Assembly (NCBI GenBank): GCA_942492025.1
Contig: CALODJ010000010.1
Span: forward strand, 62,001 to 126,000
DNA length: 64,000 nucleotides
DNA from: JABDQW01 sp942492025
GTDB lineage: Bacteria > Pseudomonadota > Gammaproteobacteria > SZUA-229
Reading direction: 5' to 3'
Numbering within the stretch: the stretch's first letter is position 1; every line of letters starts with the position of its first letter. Made by a program: the position numbers and the translations under genes. The notes under the pieces were generated by a model. That model was not told where the DNA came from, did not search any database, and was given only the letters and a program-made list of their open reading frames with translations. This document shows positions 17,397-25,757 of this stretch, piece after piece.

Positions 17397-17528
17397 GGCG
17401 CAAACTGGTTTTTTTACGGTCATCGAAACATACTGACGGTTGACTATTCCTGGCTTGATTTCGACAACTCAGAAGTGGGCGCTGCTGGACGACGTTTTCG
17501 TCTGCAGCAGGAGCTGTCGCTGAAATGA
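17397..17528 (+). pseudogene. C-terminal fragment of an outer-membrane porin
   Basis: The open stretch reads GANWFFYGHRNILTVDYSWL and ends RRFRLQQELSLK with a stop. The pattern of a final beta-hairpin is typical of phosphate-selective or related porins. The upstream body is missing; GTTGATATTCGGGTAACAGG (S repeat, near 17356) lies immediately before it. Confidence 0.55.
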
Positions 17529-17546
17529 AACATCACCCGGAGGAAC

Positions 17547-18140
17547 ATGATGAATTTTATTAAGACAACGCTGCTTGGCGGATTGCTTATTCTACTGCCA
17601 TTGATGCTGCTGTGGCTGGGGCTGCAGGAGATAGCCGGACTGTTAATTGCGATGGCAACACCAATCGCTGACCTGTTTCCGAAAGGGCCTTTCGAAGACC
17701 TGGCCGCGCCGGGTCTGGTTGCTGTGCTGTTGATTGTCGCCGTATCGTTTATCCTCGGTCTCGCTGCGCGTTCTTATTTATTGATTCGGATCGGCCGACA
17801 GATCGAGAATTCGATTCTCGAAAAGCTACCGATGTACCGGATGCTGAAGGTCATGTCCGGCGCGTTGCTCGATGCGGATACCAGTGGAGTCGTCCCGGCG
17901 CTGATCAAGGATGATGCCGGCGGCGGCGATCCTTGCTATGTCATCGAGAAACACAAGGATGGTCGTGCGACAGTCTTGCTGCCATGGTCGCCGGCATCAT
18001 TTGCCGGCAGCATCAAAGTCGTGCAGCAATCCTCACTGGAGATCGTCCCGTGCTCCCTCGACGAATTCTCACGCTCGATCAGCCAGGTCGGCGTCGGGAT
18101 CGAGGATTGCCTGACAGCTCGACCGTCTGATAGTGCCTGA
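17547..18140 (+). CDS. DUF502-family membrane protein
   Basis: A 197-residue protein of the DUF502 family. Two strong membrane helices (TLLGGLLILLPLMLLWLGL and GLVAVLLIVAVSFILGLAA) are followed by the conserved RIGRQIENSILEKLPMYRML segment and a soluble C-terminal domain with LIKDDAGGGDPCYVIEKHKD. The function is unknown. A good Shine-Dalgarno (GGAGG, 7 bp from the ATG) marks the start. It stands alone and appears intact amid decayed genes. Confidence 0.85.
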   Translation: MMNFIKTTLLGGLLILLPLMLLWLGLQEIAGLLIAMATPIADLFPKGPFEDLAAPGLVAVLLIVAVSFILGLAARSYLLIRIGRQIENSILEKLPMYRMLKVMSGALLDADTSGVVPALIKDDAGGGDPCYVIEKHKDGRATVLLPWSPASFAGSIKVVQQSSLEIVPCSLDEFSRSISQVGVGIEDCLTARPSDSA

Positions 18141-18503
18141 GCTACTCCGCTGCTGAGTTACGCTCCTCGACGGTGCGCACATGGACCGGCCTGATGGGGC
18201 AGCTCGGTTCCGCGGCTCCTTCGGAAATCGTTTTCATATGTGCTGATCGTCCGATCATGGCCGTCCCGGTCATCGGTCTTTGATTGGACTTAAGTCCCAT
18301 AGCAATTGTCTTCCCTTGTTCATAATCTGGGAGTCTGGTTAACATAATAAAGGACAGGCGGTAATCGAGGTCAGGCTGCTATTTCTTTCGAGCGGTCCGA
18401 AATACATTCTGACGGCCAGGCTATCGAAAACATGACATAGATGGAGCCTCAGCTGCGAATCGCGCTAAACTTGAAGGCTGATGATACTGTCTAGCACGTT
18501 TCG
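18141..18503. other. Intergenic stretch with a short palindromic repeat
   Basis: No gene is recognised. At 18286-18312 is GGACTTAAGTCCCATAGCAA, a relative of sequences at about 10884 and 21398; each contains an ACTTAAGT-like palindrome followed by ATAGCAATT or similar. It may be the end of a decayed element. The promoter of the following kinase gene should lie here. Confidence 0.4.
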
Positions 18504-19970
18504 ATGAGCACGCTTACTGTCGCATGGTCTATGTGCGCTGCCGCCTGCCTGATGCTGGCCCTGGTGCACATGCTGCTGTGGCTGAAATACAGTCAGAACA
18601 CGGTCTATCTGCTGTCATCACTGATGGCCTTCGCCGCCTGCGCCAGTGCGCTGCTCGAGCTCGGAATGCTGACCACGCAGTCACTCGAGACCTACCGGCT
18701 GTTGATCCGCTGGGAGAACCTGGCCATCTTCATGATCCTGGTGCCGATGGCCTGGTTCGTGCAGAGCTATTTCAATACAGCACGGCGCTGGCTGGCGCTC
18801 ACGATAACACTGCTGTGGGGCCTGGGTATGCTGATCAATTTCGTCTCACCCTGGAGCCTGACCTTCAGCACGATAGCAGAACTCAAACAACTCCCGGCAT
18901 TCTGGGGTGAGTTCTTCACGGTTCCATCAGGCACCGAAAACCCGTGGAAGCTGTTGGCGGATCTAAGCTCGCTGCTGATCCTGGCTTACGTCGGCGATGC
19001 GACTTTCCGTTCCTGGCGGCACAACAACCAGCGCGAGGCTTTGATCATCGGCAGCGGCATTCTGCTGTTCATTATTTCCGCTGGCATTCATACACCACTG
19101 GTCGATGCTGGGATCGTGCACACGCCCTATATGGTCAGCTTCGCTTTTCTGGCTATCGTCGCGACGATGAGTTACCAGCTGGCATCGGAAGCGATGCGTA
19201 GTCAGCATTACGAGCGGGAACTGCAGCAGACCCGGCGTCATCTCGATCAACTGGCGCGCTCCAATCTGCTCGGTGAATGCACCACGATCATCGCCCATGA
19301 ACTTAACCAACCGCTGACAGCCATACTCAGTAATGCGCAGGCGGCCAGGAAACACCTGGCCGGAAACGGCTTGAGCCAGCAGGCTATCACCGAAATACTC
19401 GATGACATCGTGCGTGATGACAAGCGTGCCAGCGACATCATCCAGCGCATGCGCGCGATGCTGCAGAATAACGAGATCGTTCGAGAGCGGTTCGACCTCA
19501 ATGAAGCCATCCATGAAACCGTTCGAATGCTGGCAGGCGAGTTCAGGGCCAACAATATCGACCTGTCGCAAACCTATAGCCCCGATGTTCCGGAGGTGTA
19601 CGCAGGTCGCGTCGAAATACAGCAGGTGATGTTGAACCTGCTCGTAAACGCCGTCAGAGCAATGAAGGACAAGCGCGGAAATGACAAGTTGGTAAGTATC
19701 TGCACCCGTCTCTCGAATCATGAGGTCGAAGTCACTATCGAGGACAATGCACGCGGTTTGCCTGATGATGCCGATGAAGCCTTGTTCAACACCATCTACT
19801 ATAAAAGCGCAGATGGGCTGGGTATGGGTCTGACCATTTGCCGGCGTATCGTCGAAACCTATGGTGGCCGCATCTGGGCGCAAAATGCCGACACCGGCGG
19901 AGCGGTCTTTTCGTTCAGCCTGCCGGTCAGGGCCTCAACGCAGAATTCACCGGGTCGGACTATTCGATGA
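18504..19970 (+). CDS. Membrane sensor histidine kinase
   Basis: A 488-residue kinase. The first ~225 residues form about seven membrane helices, so the sensor is membrane-embedded. The dimerisation domain contains the phospho-acceptor His265 in IIAHELNQPLTAIL; the ATP-binding domain has NLLVNAVRAM, DNARGLP and GLGMGLTICRRIV. Its stop overlaps the start of the response regulator (ATGA), so the two are co-translated and form a cognate pair. The HELNQPL type of H-box is typical of kinases paired with FixJ/StyR-like regulators. The signal is not known. Confidence 0.9.
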   Translation: MSTLTVAWSMCAAACLMLALVHMLLWLKYSQNTVYLLSSLMAFAACASALLELGMLTTQSLETYRLLIRWENLAIFMILVPMAWFVQSYFNTARRWLALTITLLWGLGMLINFVSPWSLTFSTIAELKQLPAFWGEFFTVPSGTENPWKLLADLSSLLILAYVGDATFRSWRHNNQREALIIGSGILLFIISAGIHTPLVDAGIVHTPYMVSFAFLAIVATMSYQLASEAMRSQHYERELQQTRRHLDQLARSNLLGECTTIIAHELNQPLTAILSNAQAARKHLAGNGLSQQAITEILDDIVRDDKRASDIIQRMRAMLQNNEIVRERFDLNEAIHETVRMLAGEFRANNIDLSQTYSPDVPEVYAGRVEIQQVMLNLLVNAVRAMKDKRGNDKLVSICTRLSNHEVEVTIEDNARGLPDDADEALFNTIYYKSADGLGMGLTICRRIVETYGGRIWAQNADTGGAVFSFSLPVRASTQNSPGRTIR

Positions 19971-20590
19971 ACCGGTCTGCATCCCGAGTATTTATCATCG
20001 ATGACGATGCCTCCGTCTGCAAGGCGCTGGCGCGCCTGTTGTCGGCTTCGGGTTATGCGACAGAAGTCTTCTACTCGGCGGACGACTACCTCAAGCGCGA
20101 ACCTTATGCCGGCACTGGCTGCCTTGTCCTGGATATACGCATGCCTGGCCTGAGCGGAACCGACCTGCAAATTCACCTGAACCGTCAACATAATGACATT
20201 CCCGTGATCTTCCTGACCGGCCATGGTGATCTGCCGGTCGGCATCGAAGCCATGAAGCGTGGCGCGATTGATTTCCTGACCAAGCCTGTGGACGAGGTGT
20301 CGCTGCTGGACGCGGTCGATCGTGCGCTGAGCAAAAGCCAGGCTGTGCAGCGCGAGCAGTCCAGAGTGGCCGATGTTCAGGTCCGGATCGATGCGCTGAC
20401 ACAGCGTGAAAAGGAGGTGCTGCTGGCGATTCTTGGCGGCGCCCGGAACAAACAGATCGCGAACGCGCTCGGTATCAGTGAAAAAACAGTAAAAGCCCAT
20501 CGTGGCAAAATCATGCAGAAGCTGAATGCCTCTTCACCGGCCGAACTGGGCTGGTTGTGTTCACTCTCCAACCTGCCGATAAGGAACTAG
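19967..20590 (+). CDS. FixJ/StyR-type response regulator
   Basis: A 207-residue regulator. The receiver domain has the acidic pair DDD near residue 13, phospho-acceptor Asp56 (LDIRMPG), Thr in FLTGHGD and Lys in LTKPV. A linker leads to a LuxR-type helix-turn-helix (LTQREKEVLLAILGGARNKQ, ISEKTVKAHRGKIM). It would be phosphorylated by the kinase encoded just upstream and regulate transcription. Targets are not evident; the nearest plus-strand genes downstream encode outer-membrane proteins. Confidence 0.93.
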   Translation: MNRSASRVFIIDDDASVCKALARLLSASGYATEVFYSADDYLKREPYAGTGCLVLDIRMPGLSGTDLQIHLNRQHNDIPVIFLTGHGDLPVGIEAMKRGAIDFLTKPVDEVSLLDAVDRALSKSQAVQREQSRVADVQVRIDALTQREKEVLLAILGGARNKQIANALGISEKTVKAHRGKIMQKLNASSPAELGWLCSLSNLPIRN

Positions 20591-20660
20591 GTTCTGGCTG
20601 GTTCACTATAACCAGGCCATCTAAATCCTCTCTCAAGCCTGGCTCGATCTGATGTAGGTA

Positions 20661-20974
20661 CTAGCCCACATTTCTCACCAGGATCACGGGAGCAGGCGCA
20701 GAATTTGTGTTCGTAAGCGCCGCTCTGGAGCGAAAAGCGTAGCAACAGCTTAGGCGAAGCGGCCGTAGGGTGCGCCGTGCGCACCGAAACAGCCCAGCAC
20801 ACTGAGGATTCACGGTGCGCACAGCGCACCCTACGATCTCATGCAAAAGAAGACTCGCCTGAACCGTGATGGGCATGTTTGAATAACACACTGTATTTTG
20901 ATCATTCGGGTCTTCTTCAAAAAGACCAATGCCTTATCAGTATTCTACGACGCTTGGTGAGAAATGCGGGCTAG
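20661..20974. mobile_element. MITE A, copy 1, carrying a nested MITE B
   Basis: Non-autonomous element bounded by 16-bp inverted ends (CCCACATTTCTCACCA / TGGTGAGAAATGCGGG) and a CTAG target duplication (20661-20664, 20971-20974). It is 314 bp because a second palindromic element (20765-20834) sits inside it. Other copies are at 43218-43462, 52681-52928 and a solo end at 62113. Confidence 0.88.
20765..20834. repeat. MITE B, copy 1 (nested)
   Basis: A 70-bp palindromic element whose arms begin GTAGGGTGCGCCGTGCGC and end with the near-complement. Arms of this type recur at 38360-38435. It is inserted within MITE A copy 1. Confidence 0.85.
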
Positions 20975-21113
20975 GTCCAATATTGGCTGCCTGAAAGCCA
21001 GCCTAAACTGATTAATTTGCTATGTCCGTTATGTCAGTGGCGCCTGCTGCTTGCGAAATGCTTGTGCATATCACTGGATCGTGCCCGAACCGCATAAATA
21101 TATTCGAGAACTT

Positions 21114-21449
21114 ATGATGAAACAGCCAAATCCGCCCGCAAGATCGATAATCACCCGTGCATCCCTGACAATGCTTGCTGCCACATGCCTGTCAGGCCAG
21201 GCCATCGCAGAGACCGATTCCCAGGCCTATGCATTCCCTGACAGATGGATGATCCGGCTGGGCGCCTACGTGGTCGATGGTGCAGACACCCAGGTCAGCG
21301 TGAACTCGGACGTCGGCCTTGGCACCTCGATCGACTATGAACGCGACCTTGGCGGCGATGACAGTGACACCATTCCCCGGATCGACGCTTACTACCGCAT
21401 AGGACTTAGGTCCTATAGCAATTGGCTACCACCGCTCCTAATCTTGTGA
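21114..21449 (+). pseudogene. Truncated outer-membrane beta-barrel protein
   Basis: A signal peptide (start MMKQPNPPARSIITRASLTM, cleavage after AIA) is followed by about 60 residues of an OmpW-like barrel (MIRLGAYVVDGADTQVSVNS, IDYERDLGGDDSD). Homology ends at IDAYYRIG near 21397, exactly where the short repeat ATAGGACTTAGGTCCTATAG begins, and a stop follows. The intact relative is the barrel protein at 24301-25149 (matching ELFHLRVGGFINQFDTNV). Confidence 0.75.
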
Positions 21450-21553
21450 TCTAGGCGTGAGAACTACAGGCTAACACTACGGTGAGTCCGTACTGATCAC
21501 GAATCACGGTATTTTCTCTAGGTGATACAGGCGCTTGCGTCCCATCGTAGGGT

Positions 21554-21610
21554 CGGTTTTAGCCGCGAATTGCTCGCGCTTTGCAGATTCATTCGCGGCT
21601 AGAGCCGCTG
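21554..21610. repeat. Palindromic intergenic repeat
   Basis: Inverted repeat around TTAGCCGCGAAT (21560-21571) and ATTCGCGGCTA (21591-21601), the kind of sequence dispersed in many gammaproteobacterial genomes. No transposase is attached. Confidence 0.5.
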
Positions 21611-21689
21611 CTACAGCCAGCTTGGAGTGAGAGCTCATCCACCGGGTGAGACATCGAAAGCCAGAGTCGGCGCGAACATGGTTCACAGA

Positions 21690-21917
21690 TAATCGCGGAG
21701 GCCATTGTCGATCACTGGCACTCTGATTGGCCCGACCGAGTAGAGGTTTATCGCAATGAGCAAGGCAATGTCATCGGGTCGAGAGGTGGGTAAGGTCGTG
21801 CTGGGCACCAATCCGATCTTCAATACGGCGGGCGGCTTCTTCATGCCGATCAGCAAGGACCTGATCTATGTTTCGGGTATATTCGGGCCGGTGCTCCTGA
21901 CACATAAGAATCCGTAA
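21690..21917 (+). pseudogene. Frameshifted C-terminal fragment, unrecognised
   Basis: One frame reads AIVDHWHSDWPDRVEVYRNE then QGNVIGSR; near 21776 the frame changes to EVGKVVLGTNPIFNTAGGFF, then PISKDLIYVSGIFGPVLL, ending at TAA 21917. The two parts together look like the end of a single protein. I do not recognise the family. Confidence 0.4.
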
Positions 21918-21945
21918 ACCGAAGCTGCCAAATGTAGAGAATATT

Positions 21946-22791
21946 ATGATGGAAAAGATTAATAATTATGTTGGCAGGTGGCTAGTTCGATTGGCCGGGT
22001 CATTCCTTGTCGTTTTAACTTTCAATGTTTCGGCAGATGAAGCTGAGAGTGGCGGTGACCTGCGTGCTGCAGTGCAAAACCCGATCAGTTCTCTGGTCAG
22101 CCTGCCGTTCAAGTTCAACTTTGACTACGGCGCGCAAAATGGTGATGGCACGATATTAAACATACAACCGGTTTACCCGATAACCAAAGGTGACTGGAAC
22201 TATGTTAGCCGGTTGATACTCTCGGTAGCGAGTGTCGATGGCGCGATCTCCGGCCCTGAAAATCCAAATCCTGCCGGTTCGGGCAGCGCGTCGGGACTCG
22301 GTGATACCAATTACTCGCTTTACCTGTCACCGGTTGAATATGGTGATGTCATCTGGGGTGTGGGTCCGTCACTGATGATGCCGACCGCATCGGACGACCA
22401 GCTCGGCAGCGGTAAATGGAGCGGCGGTGTGACCGCGGTGGCCTTGACCCAGCCAGGCTGGGGCACCATGGGTATACTCGGTCGGCAGCTGTGGTCGTTT
22501 GCCGGCGATGATAACCGTGCCGACGTCAACCAGTCGCTGATCGAGCCCTTCGCTAATTACAATCTCGATAAGGGCTGGTTCCTGATCACCGACATCATCA
22601 TCACTGCGAACTGGGAAGCTCCGTCCAATCAGACATGGACTGTACCGATCGGCGGTGGTATCGGTCGTATCTACAAGATCGGCAAGCAGGCGGTTAACAA
22701 CCGCATCGAGTATTACTATAACATCGAGAAACCTGACTCCGCACCTGACTGGTCATGGAGCTTTACCTTTCAGTTCCTGTTTCCGAAATAG
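21946..22791 (+). CDS. Outer-membrane transporter-like protein
   Basis: A 281-residue protein with an N-terminal signal (hydrophobic LAGSFLVVLTFNVSA). The mature part is rich in alternating beta-strand segments and ends in FTFQFLFPK, an outer-membrane barrel signature. The pattern PFKFNFDYGAQNGDGTILNI, then QPVYP, is typical of the uncharacterised transporter/neuromedin-U-like family of bacterial outer-membrane proteins. The gene stands alone on the plus strand. The function is unknown. Confidence 0.75.
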   Translation: MMEKINNYVGRWLVRLAGSFLVVLTFNVSADEAESGGDLRAAVQNPISSLVSLPFKFNFDYGAQNGDGTILNIQPVYPITKGDWNYVSRLILSVASVDGAISGPENPNPAGSGSASGLGDTNYSLYLSPVEYGDVIWGVGPSLMMPTASDDQLGSGKWSGGVTAVALTQPGWGTMGILGRQLWSFAGDDNRADVNQSLIEPFANYNLDKGWFLITDIIITANWEAPSNQTWTVPIGGGIGRIYKIGKQAVNNRIEYYYNIEKPDSAPDWSWSFTFQFLFPK

Positions 22792-22916
22792 CAGCGAAAT
22801 GCAAATGCAGTGATGCTTGGTACGCCGTTATTAGCCTGCATTACTGGTGAAAACTATATTCCCGTTACTCGATGGTCCGGTAAAATCGGTGCGCATCGAA
22901 GCAGCGAGGGTGCTGG

Positions 22917-23029
22917 CGCAGACGGTATCCTCGCTTGCCTTGGTGATCTGTGCTGCTACCACGCCTTGCGGATGGCGGACCAGATCGGACAGGATTAGTA
23001 TCCAGCAAATACGCAAGCGACCCGCTCAC
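22917..23029 (-). pseudogene. VapC toxin remnant (frameshifted, truncated)
   Basis: After the VapB stop, a GTG start and SLAYLLDTN match the intact VapC at 62973-63386. Compared with that copy, 2 bp are missing near 22993, which shifts the frame. Homology continues in the other frame (ILSDLVRHPQGVVAAQITKA) and stops at about 22917. The remaining PIN-domain acidic residues are lost, so no toxin is made. Confidence 0.85.
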
Positions 23030-23268
23030 AGCGTTACATCATCCAGAGGAGGCAAGTCATCACCGATATCGGGGAAGGGTTCAGTCAGGGGCTCCAGGGA
23101 GGCTAGCAGCGCCAGCAGCCTGCCTTTACGAATCGGTTCCACGATCAGTCGGTCGCCCTCCTTGTGGATGAGTGCCTCCTCGCCTTCCAGTTCGAACTCG
23201 CGGGGGATGCGAAGCGCCTGGTTGCGCCCGTTGCTAAAGAGGCGGACATGGCGTTCATGAGTTGGCAT
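23026..23268 (-). CDS. VapB-family antitoxin (orphaned)
   Basis: An 80-residue antitoxin with the AbrB-type start HERHVRLFSNGRNQALRIPR and FELEGEEALIHKEGDRLIVE. It is nearly identical to the antitoxin at 63383-63625. Its own VapC partner is destroyed, so it may persist as an antidote against a homologous toxin such as the intact VapC at the window's end. R copy 7 lies 122 bp upstream. Confidence 0.9.
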   Translation of the reverse strand: MPTHERHVRLFSNGRNQALRIPREFELEGEEALIHKEGDRLIVEPIRKGRLLALLASLEPLTEPFPDIGDDLPPLDDVTL

Positions 23269-23390
23269 TCAGGTATCCTCTGATACGAATGGCATATGTC
23301 AAAGCACATGCCAAGAAGTCCAGTAAGTCAACCGTCTGGTTACTGTGCAACGTGACAGCGTTCTCGCGGTAATTTACAAGGCGATTAGCA

Positions 23391-23497
23391 GTAAATTCTG
23401 AACATGGTATTTTTCATGGTATTAACACTTACCCCAATAACTAAGCCATTGATATTAAATGGTAAAATCTTGCCGTTTACAATCGAGTGGGAGTGAA
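23391..23497 (+). repeat. R repeat, copy 7
   Basis: Full copy beside the first VapBC locus. The 120 bp between VapB and this repeat, including TTACTGTGCAACG and GCGATTAGCAG, is duplicated at 63626-63740 beside the second VapBC locus. From 23498 to 23741 there is a piece resembling an IS end (CACTGCTGTCCCC, 23523) and a CGTCATTCCGGCATG repeat, but no gene. Confidence 0.9.
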
Positions 23498-23741
23498 TCT
23501 AAGTTCCACCGCAAAGTCACTGCTGTCCCCGTTAAGCGTCATTCCGGCATGTGGTTGGCCGGAATCCAGTGACTTTGTGGGAAACGGGATTCAGCGTCGG
23601 GACGTGTGATCAGGGTAAACCCGTAATCACCATCCCGATGATGATTGAATAGGCCGGCAGCAGGGCAGGGAGCTGCCCGCGCTCGCGGCTAACCTCAACT
23701 TTTAGATTTGCTCCATGGTCATCATCCCCCTTTGCGTCAGC

Positions 23742-24050
23742 CTACGGATGGGCGCTAGACTGTACATAACCCTGTGCTTTCAGCAGCCCGGCAATGGTCG
23801 GCTCTTCCTCGCGCATGCCCAGCTCGGCGCCGGGCAGGCCGACTTTAGACAGGCCGGTGCGGAAAACACTCTGTCCCATGATGAACGATGAGCGTCCCGC
23901 GGTGCAGCTTTGTTCGCCGTAGTAATCGGTGAACGCCATGCCTTCTTCTGCAATACGGTCAATGTTGGGTTTGTTAGCCTCTGCTTGCGCGCATGCAATC
24001 ACTCCGATTGCACTGGCGAAAACCAATATTGCTTGCAATGTTTTCTTCAT
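23742..24050 (-). pseudogene. Sulfatase remnant with internal deletion and truncated end
   Basis: A signal peptide (MKKTLQAILVFASAIGVIAC) is joined directly to KPNIDRIAEEGMAFTDYYGE, skipping the ~27 residues that hold the first metal-binding Asp pair. The formylglycine motif CTAGR survives. The frame ends soon after LLKAQGY, whereas the intact relative at 10984-12576 continues another 400 residues. It cannot be active. Confidence 0.85.
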
Positions 24051-24300
24051 TATTGCCATCCTGACTATAAGGTATTGGCTTGTTTGTGATCACCTGAACT
24101 GAATGTGACATACTAAGGCTATTGTTGGGTGATGCAATAGACTTTGGTCGTATTAATTCGGGTTCGGTAAGTGTATATATCTACATTTGGTAATCTGCGG
24201 GTGTATGGTAAGGTGTTACAAGCATTATTTACTTACAGTTATTACTCATACGTACGAGACAGTCATGAATTCATTAGCCAGGCGGCAAAAAGCCCGTTAA

Positions 24301-25149
24301 TCAATATTTATAAACAACATAAAGCTGGGCGCCGTTATAAGACCACTTCAGCGCACCGTTCAGGATGATTGATTCTACATCGACCTCGAGTGAGAAGCTG
24401 CTCAATGTAAGTCCCACCCCAAGCGATTTAGTAAAATAGTAATCCGTGCCGATCACCGCATTAAAGACCCTGCCATCGTATTCATTGACCGTTGCACTCA
24501 GGTAACGCAACTCTCCGTTCAAACGCCAGGACGGATTGATTTCATACTCGCCTGTGACTCCAAGTATTGGTAACGGTGCGTGCAGTTTGAAACTGTTTTT
24601 GTAGTCAACTCGAAAGATGGGCGCGGGTTCATTCGGTGATTGCACCTCACCCGCGACAAGTACTTCGGTTTCATTCCTGAGCCAGTAAACGCCGGCAGAC
24701 AAGCCAAGCTCGATATTTGGACGACGAAAAATACTGTAGATATAACTGACATCCAGCAACCGGTTTTGCGTATTCGATGCTATGCCGGCACCTGCCTTGA
24801 TAATATCGTCTCCAATTTCGATATCTTTCTCTGACACAATGAAAGACGTACGATTTGCTGGTGCATAGGTCAAAGCGATTCGATGATTATCACCAACACG
24901 GTACCAGCCACGTATAAATCCAGCGCTAACCTCCGGGTCATAACCAATATCATCTTCCAGGTTGATGCCCTCGTCGATACTGCCGTCTCTCGAAGTAAAC
25001 CTGACATTGGTATCAAACTGATTAATAAAACCCCCAACCCGTAGATGAAATAATTCATCCAGCGCGGCATTTACCGGATGCGTAATCATTACTCCAAGAA
25101 TGAGCACGATGATTGCAGCTACGATATGACTGGATACACTAGAATGCAT
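24301..25149 (-). CDS. Outer-membrane beta-barrel protein, OmpW-like
   Basis: A 282-residue protein with a signal peptide (start MHSSVSSHIVAAIIVLILGV, cleavage after VNA). The mature protein has repeated amphipathic strands and ends in QLYVVYKY, a terminal aromatic barrel signal. It is the last gene of a three-gene minus-strand operon and overlaps the preceding gene by 11 bp. It is related to the truncated barrel at 21114. The function is unknown. Confidence 0.75.
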   Translation of the reverse strand: MHSSVSSHIVAAIIVLILGVMITHPVNAALDELFHLRVGGFINQFDTNVRFTSRDGSIDEGINLEDDIGYDPEVSAGFIRGWYRVGDNHRIALTYAPANRTSFIVSEKDIEIGDDIIKAGAGIASNTQNRLLDVSYIYSIFRRPNIELGLSAGVYWLRNETEVLVAGEVQSPNEPAPIFRVDYKNSFKLHAPLPILGVTGEYEINPSWRLNGELRYLSATVNEYDGRVFNAVIGTDYYFTKSLGVGLTLSSFSLEVDVESIILNGALKWSYNGAQLYVVYKY

Positions 25150-25750
25150 ACGCAAACCCAAAGCCCGCACTGCTACTGGTTAAATCGAACGCATTCGGGG
25201 ATTCTTCAAACAGGTCTGACTGTACCATGTAGTTCAGTTCAACCTGAAGTGAAAAGCGCCGGGTAAAGTTATGTGCCCAGCCTGCCGCCACCATGTAACC
25301 GTAGCCGTCTGTGTCAGCCGATGTCGTCCCGTTCGGCAACCCCGTACCAAAATATTGCTCGACCTGTAATTCTGTTTGATAGACGAGCACGCCTGCCCGA
25401 CCGTAGACTTTATTCCTGACTGAAAAAGCATGCTCAGGGCGAATGCTTAGAATAATGGCCTGCGTTTCGATAATGCCACGATAATCACCAGCGACATCGG
25501 TTTGCGGTTTTTCCGGGATTTCTTCTGTTAACAACAAGCCGGCTGTGGCAGCCAGCCAGGTTTTAAAGTAATAGCTATAGTTGATAGACAACATTTTTCC
25601 GGTATGGAAATTATCATTGCCGCCTGCATCCAGCGTAGCATACAGAAGGCTTGCATCAACCAGCTGCTTTCTGACGATTTCTTCATCGGCATTCGCTGTG
25701 CCCGTCACCAGTATACAAAGAATCGTCAGTAATCGAGTCATGAGCAACAT
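25139..25750 (-). CDS. Outer-membrane beta-barrel protein
   Basis: A 203-residue protein with a signal peptide (MLLMTRLLTILCILVTGTAN). The body has eight or so predicted strands and ends in GFGFAYAF, the aromatic end recognised by the barrel assembly machinery. The fold resembles the OmpA-like porin group. It is the middle gene of the operon; its start overlaps the lipoprotein frame region and its stop overlaps the next start. Role unknown. Confidence 0.7.
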   Translation of the reverse strand: MLLMTRLLTILCILVTGTANADEEIVRKQLVDASLLYATLDAGGNDNFHTGKMLSINYSYYFKTWLAATAGLLLTEEIPEKPQTDVAGDYRGIIETQAIILSIRPEHAFSVRNKVYGRAGVLVYQTELQVEQYFGTGLPNGTTSADTDGYGYMVAAGWAHNFTRRFSLQVELNYMVQSDLFEESPNAFDLTSSSAGFGFAYAF

Positions 25751-25757
25751 GTTTGAT

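Noticed and set aside
18142..18345. 67-codon minus-strand ORF
   Set aside because: It runs through a short palindromic repeat, has no family resemblance and no ribosome site.
18963..19883. 306-codon antisense ORF over the histidine kinase gene
   Set aside because: The plus-strand frame has all kinase motifs in order; the antisense product has none.
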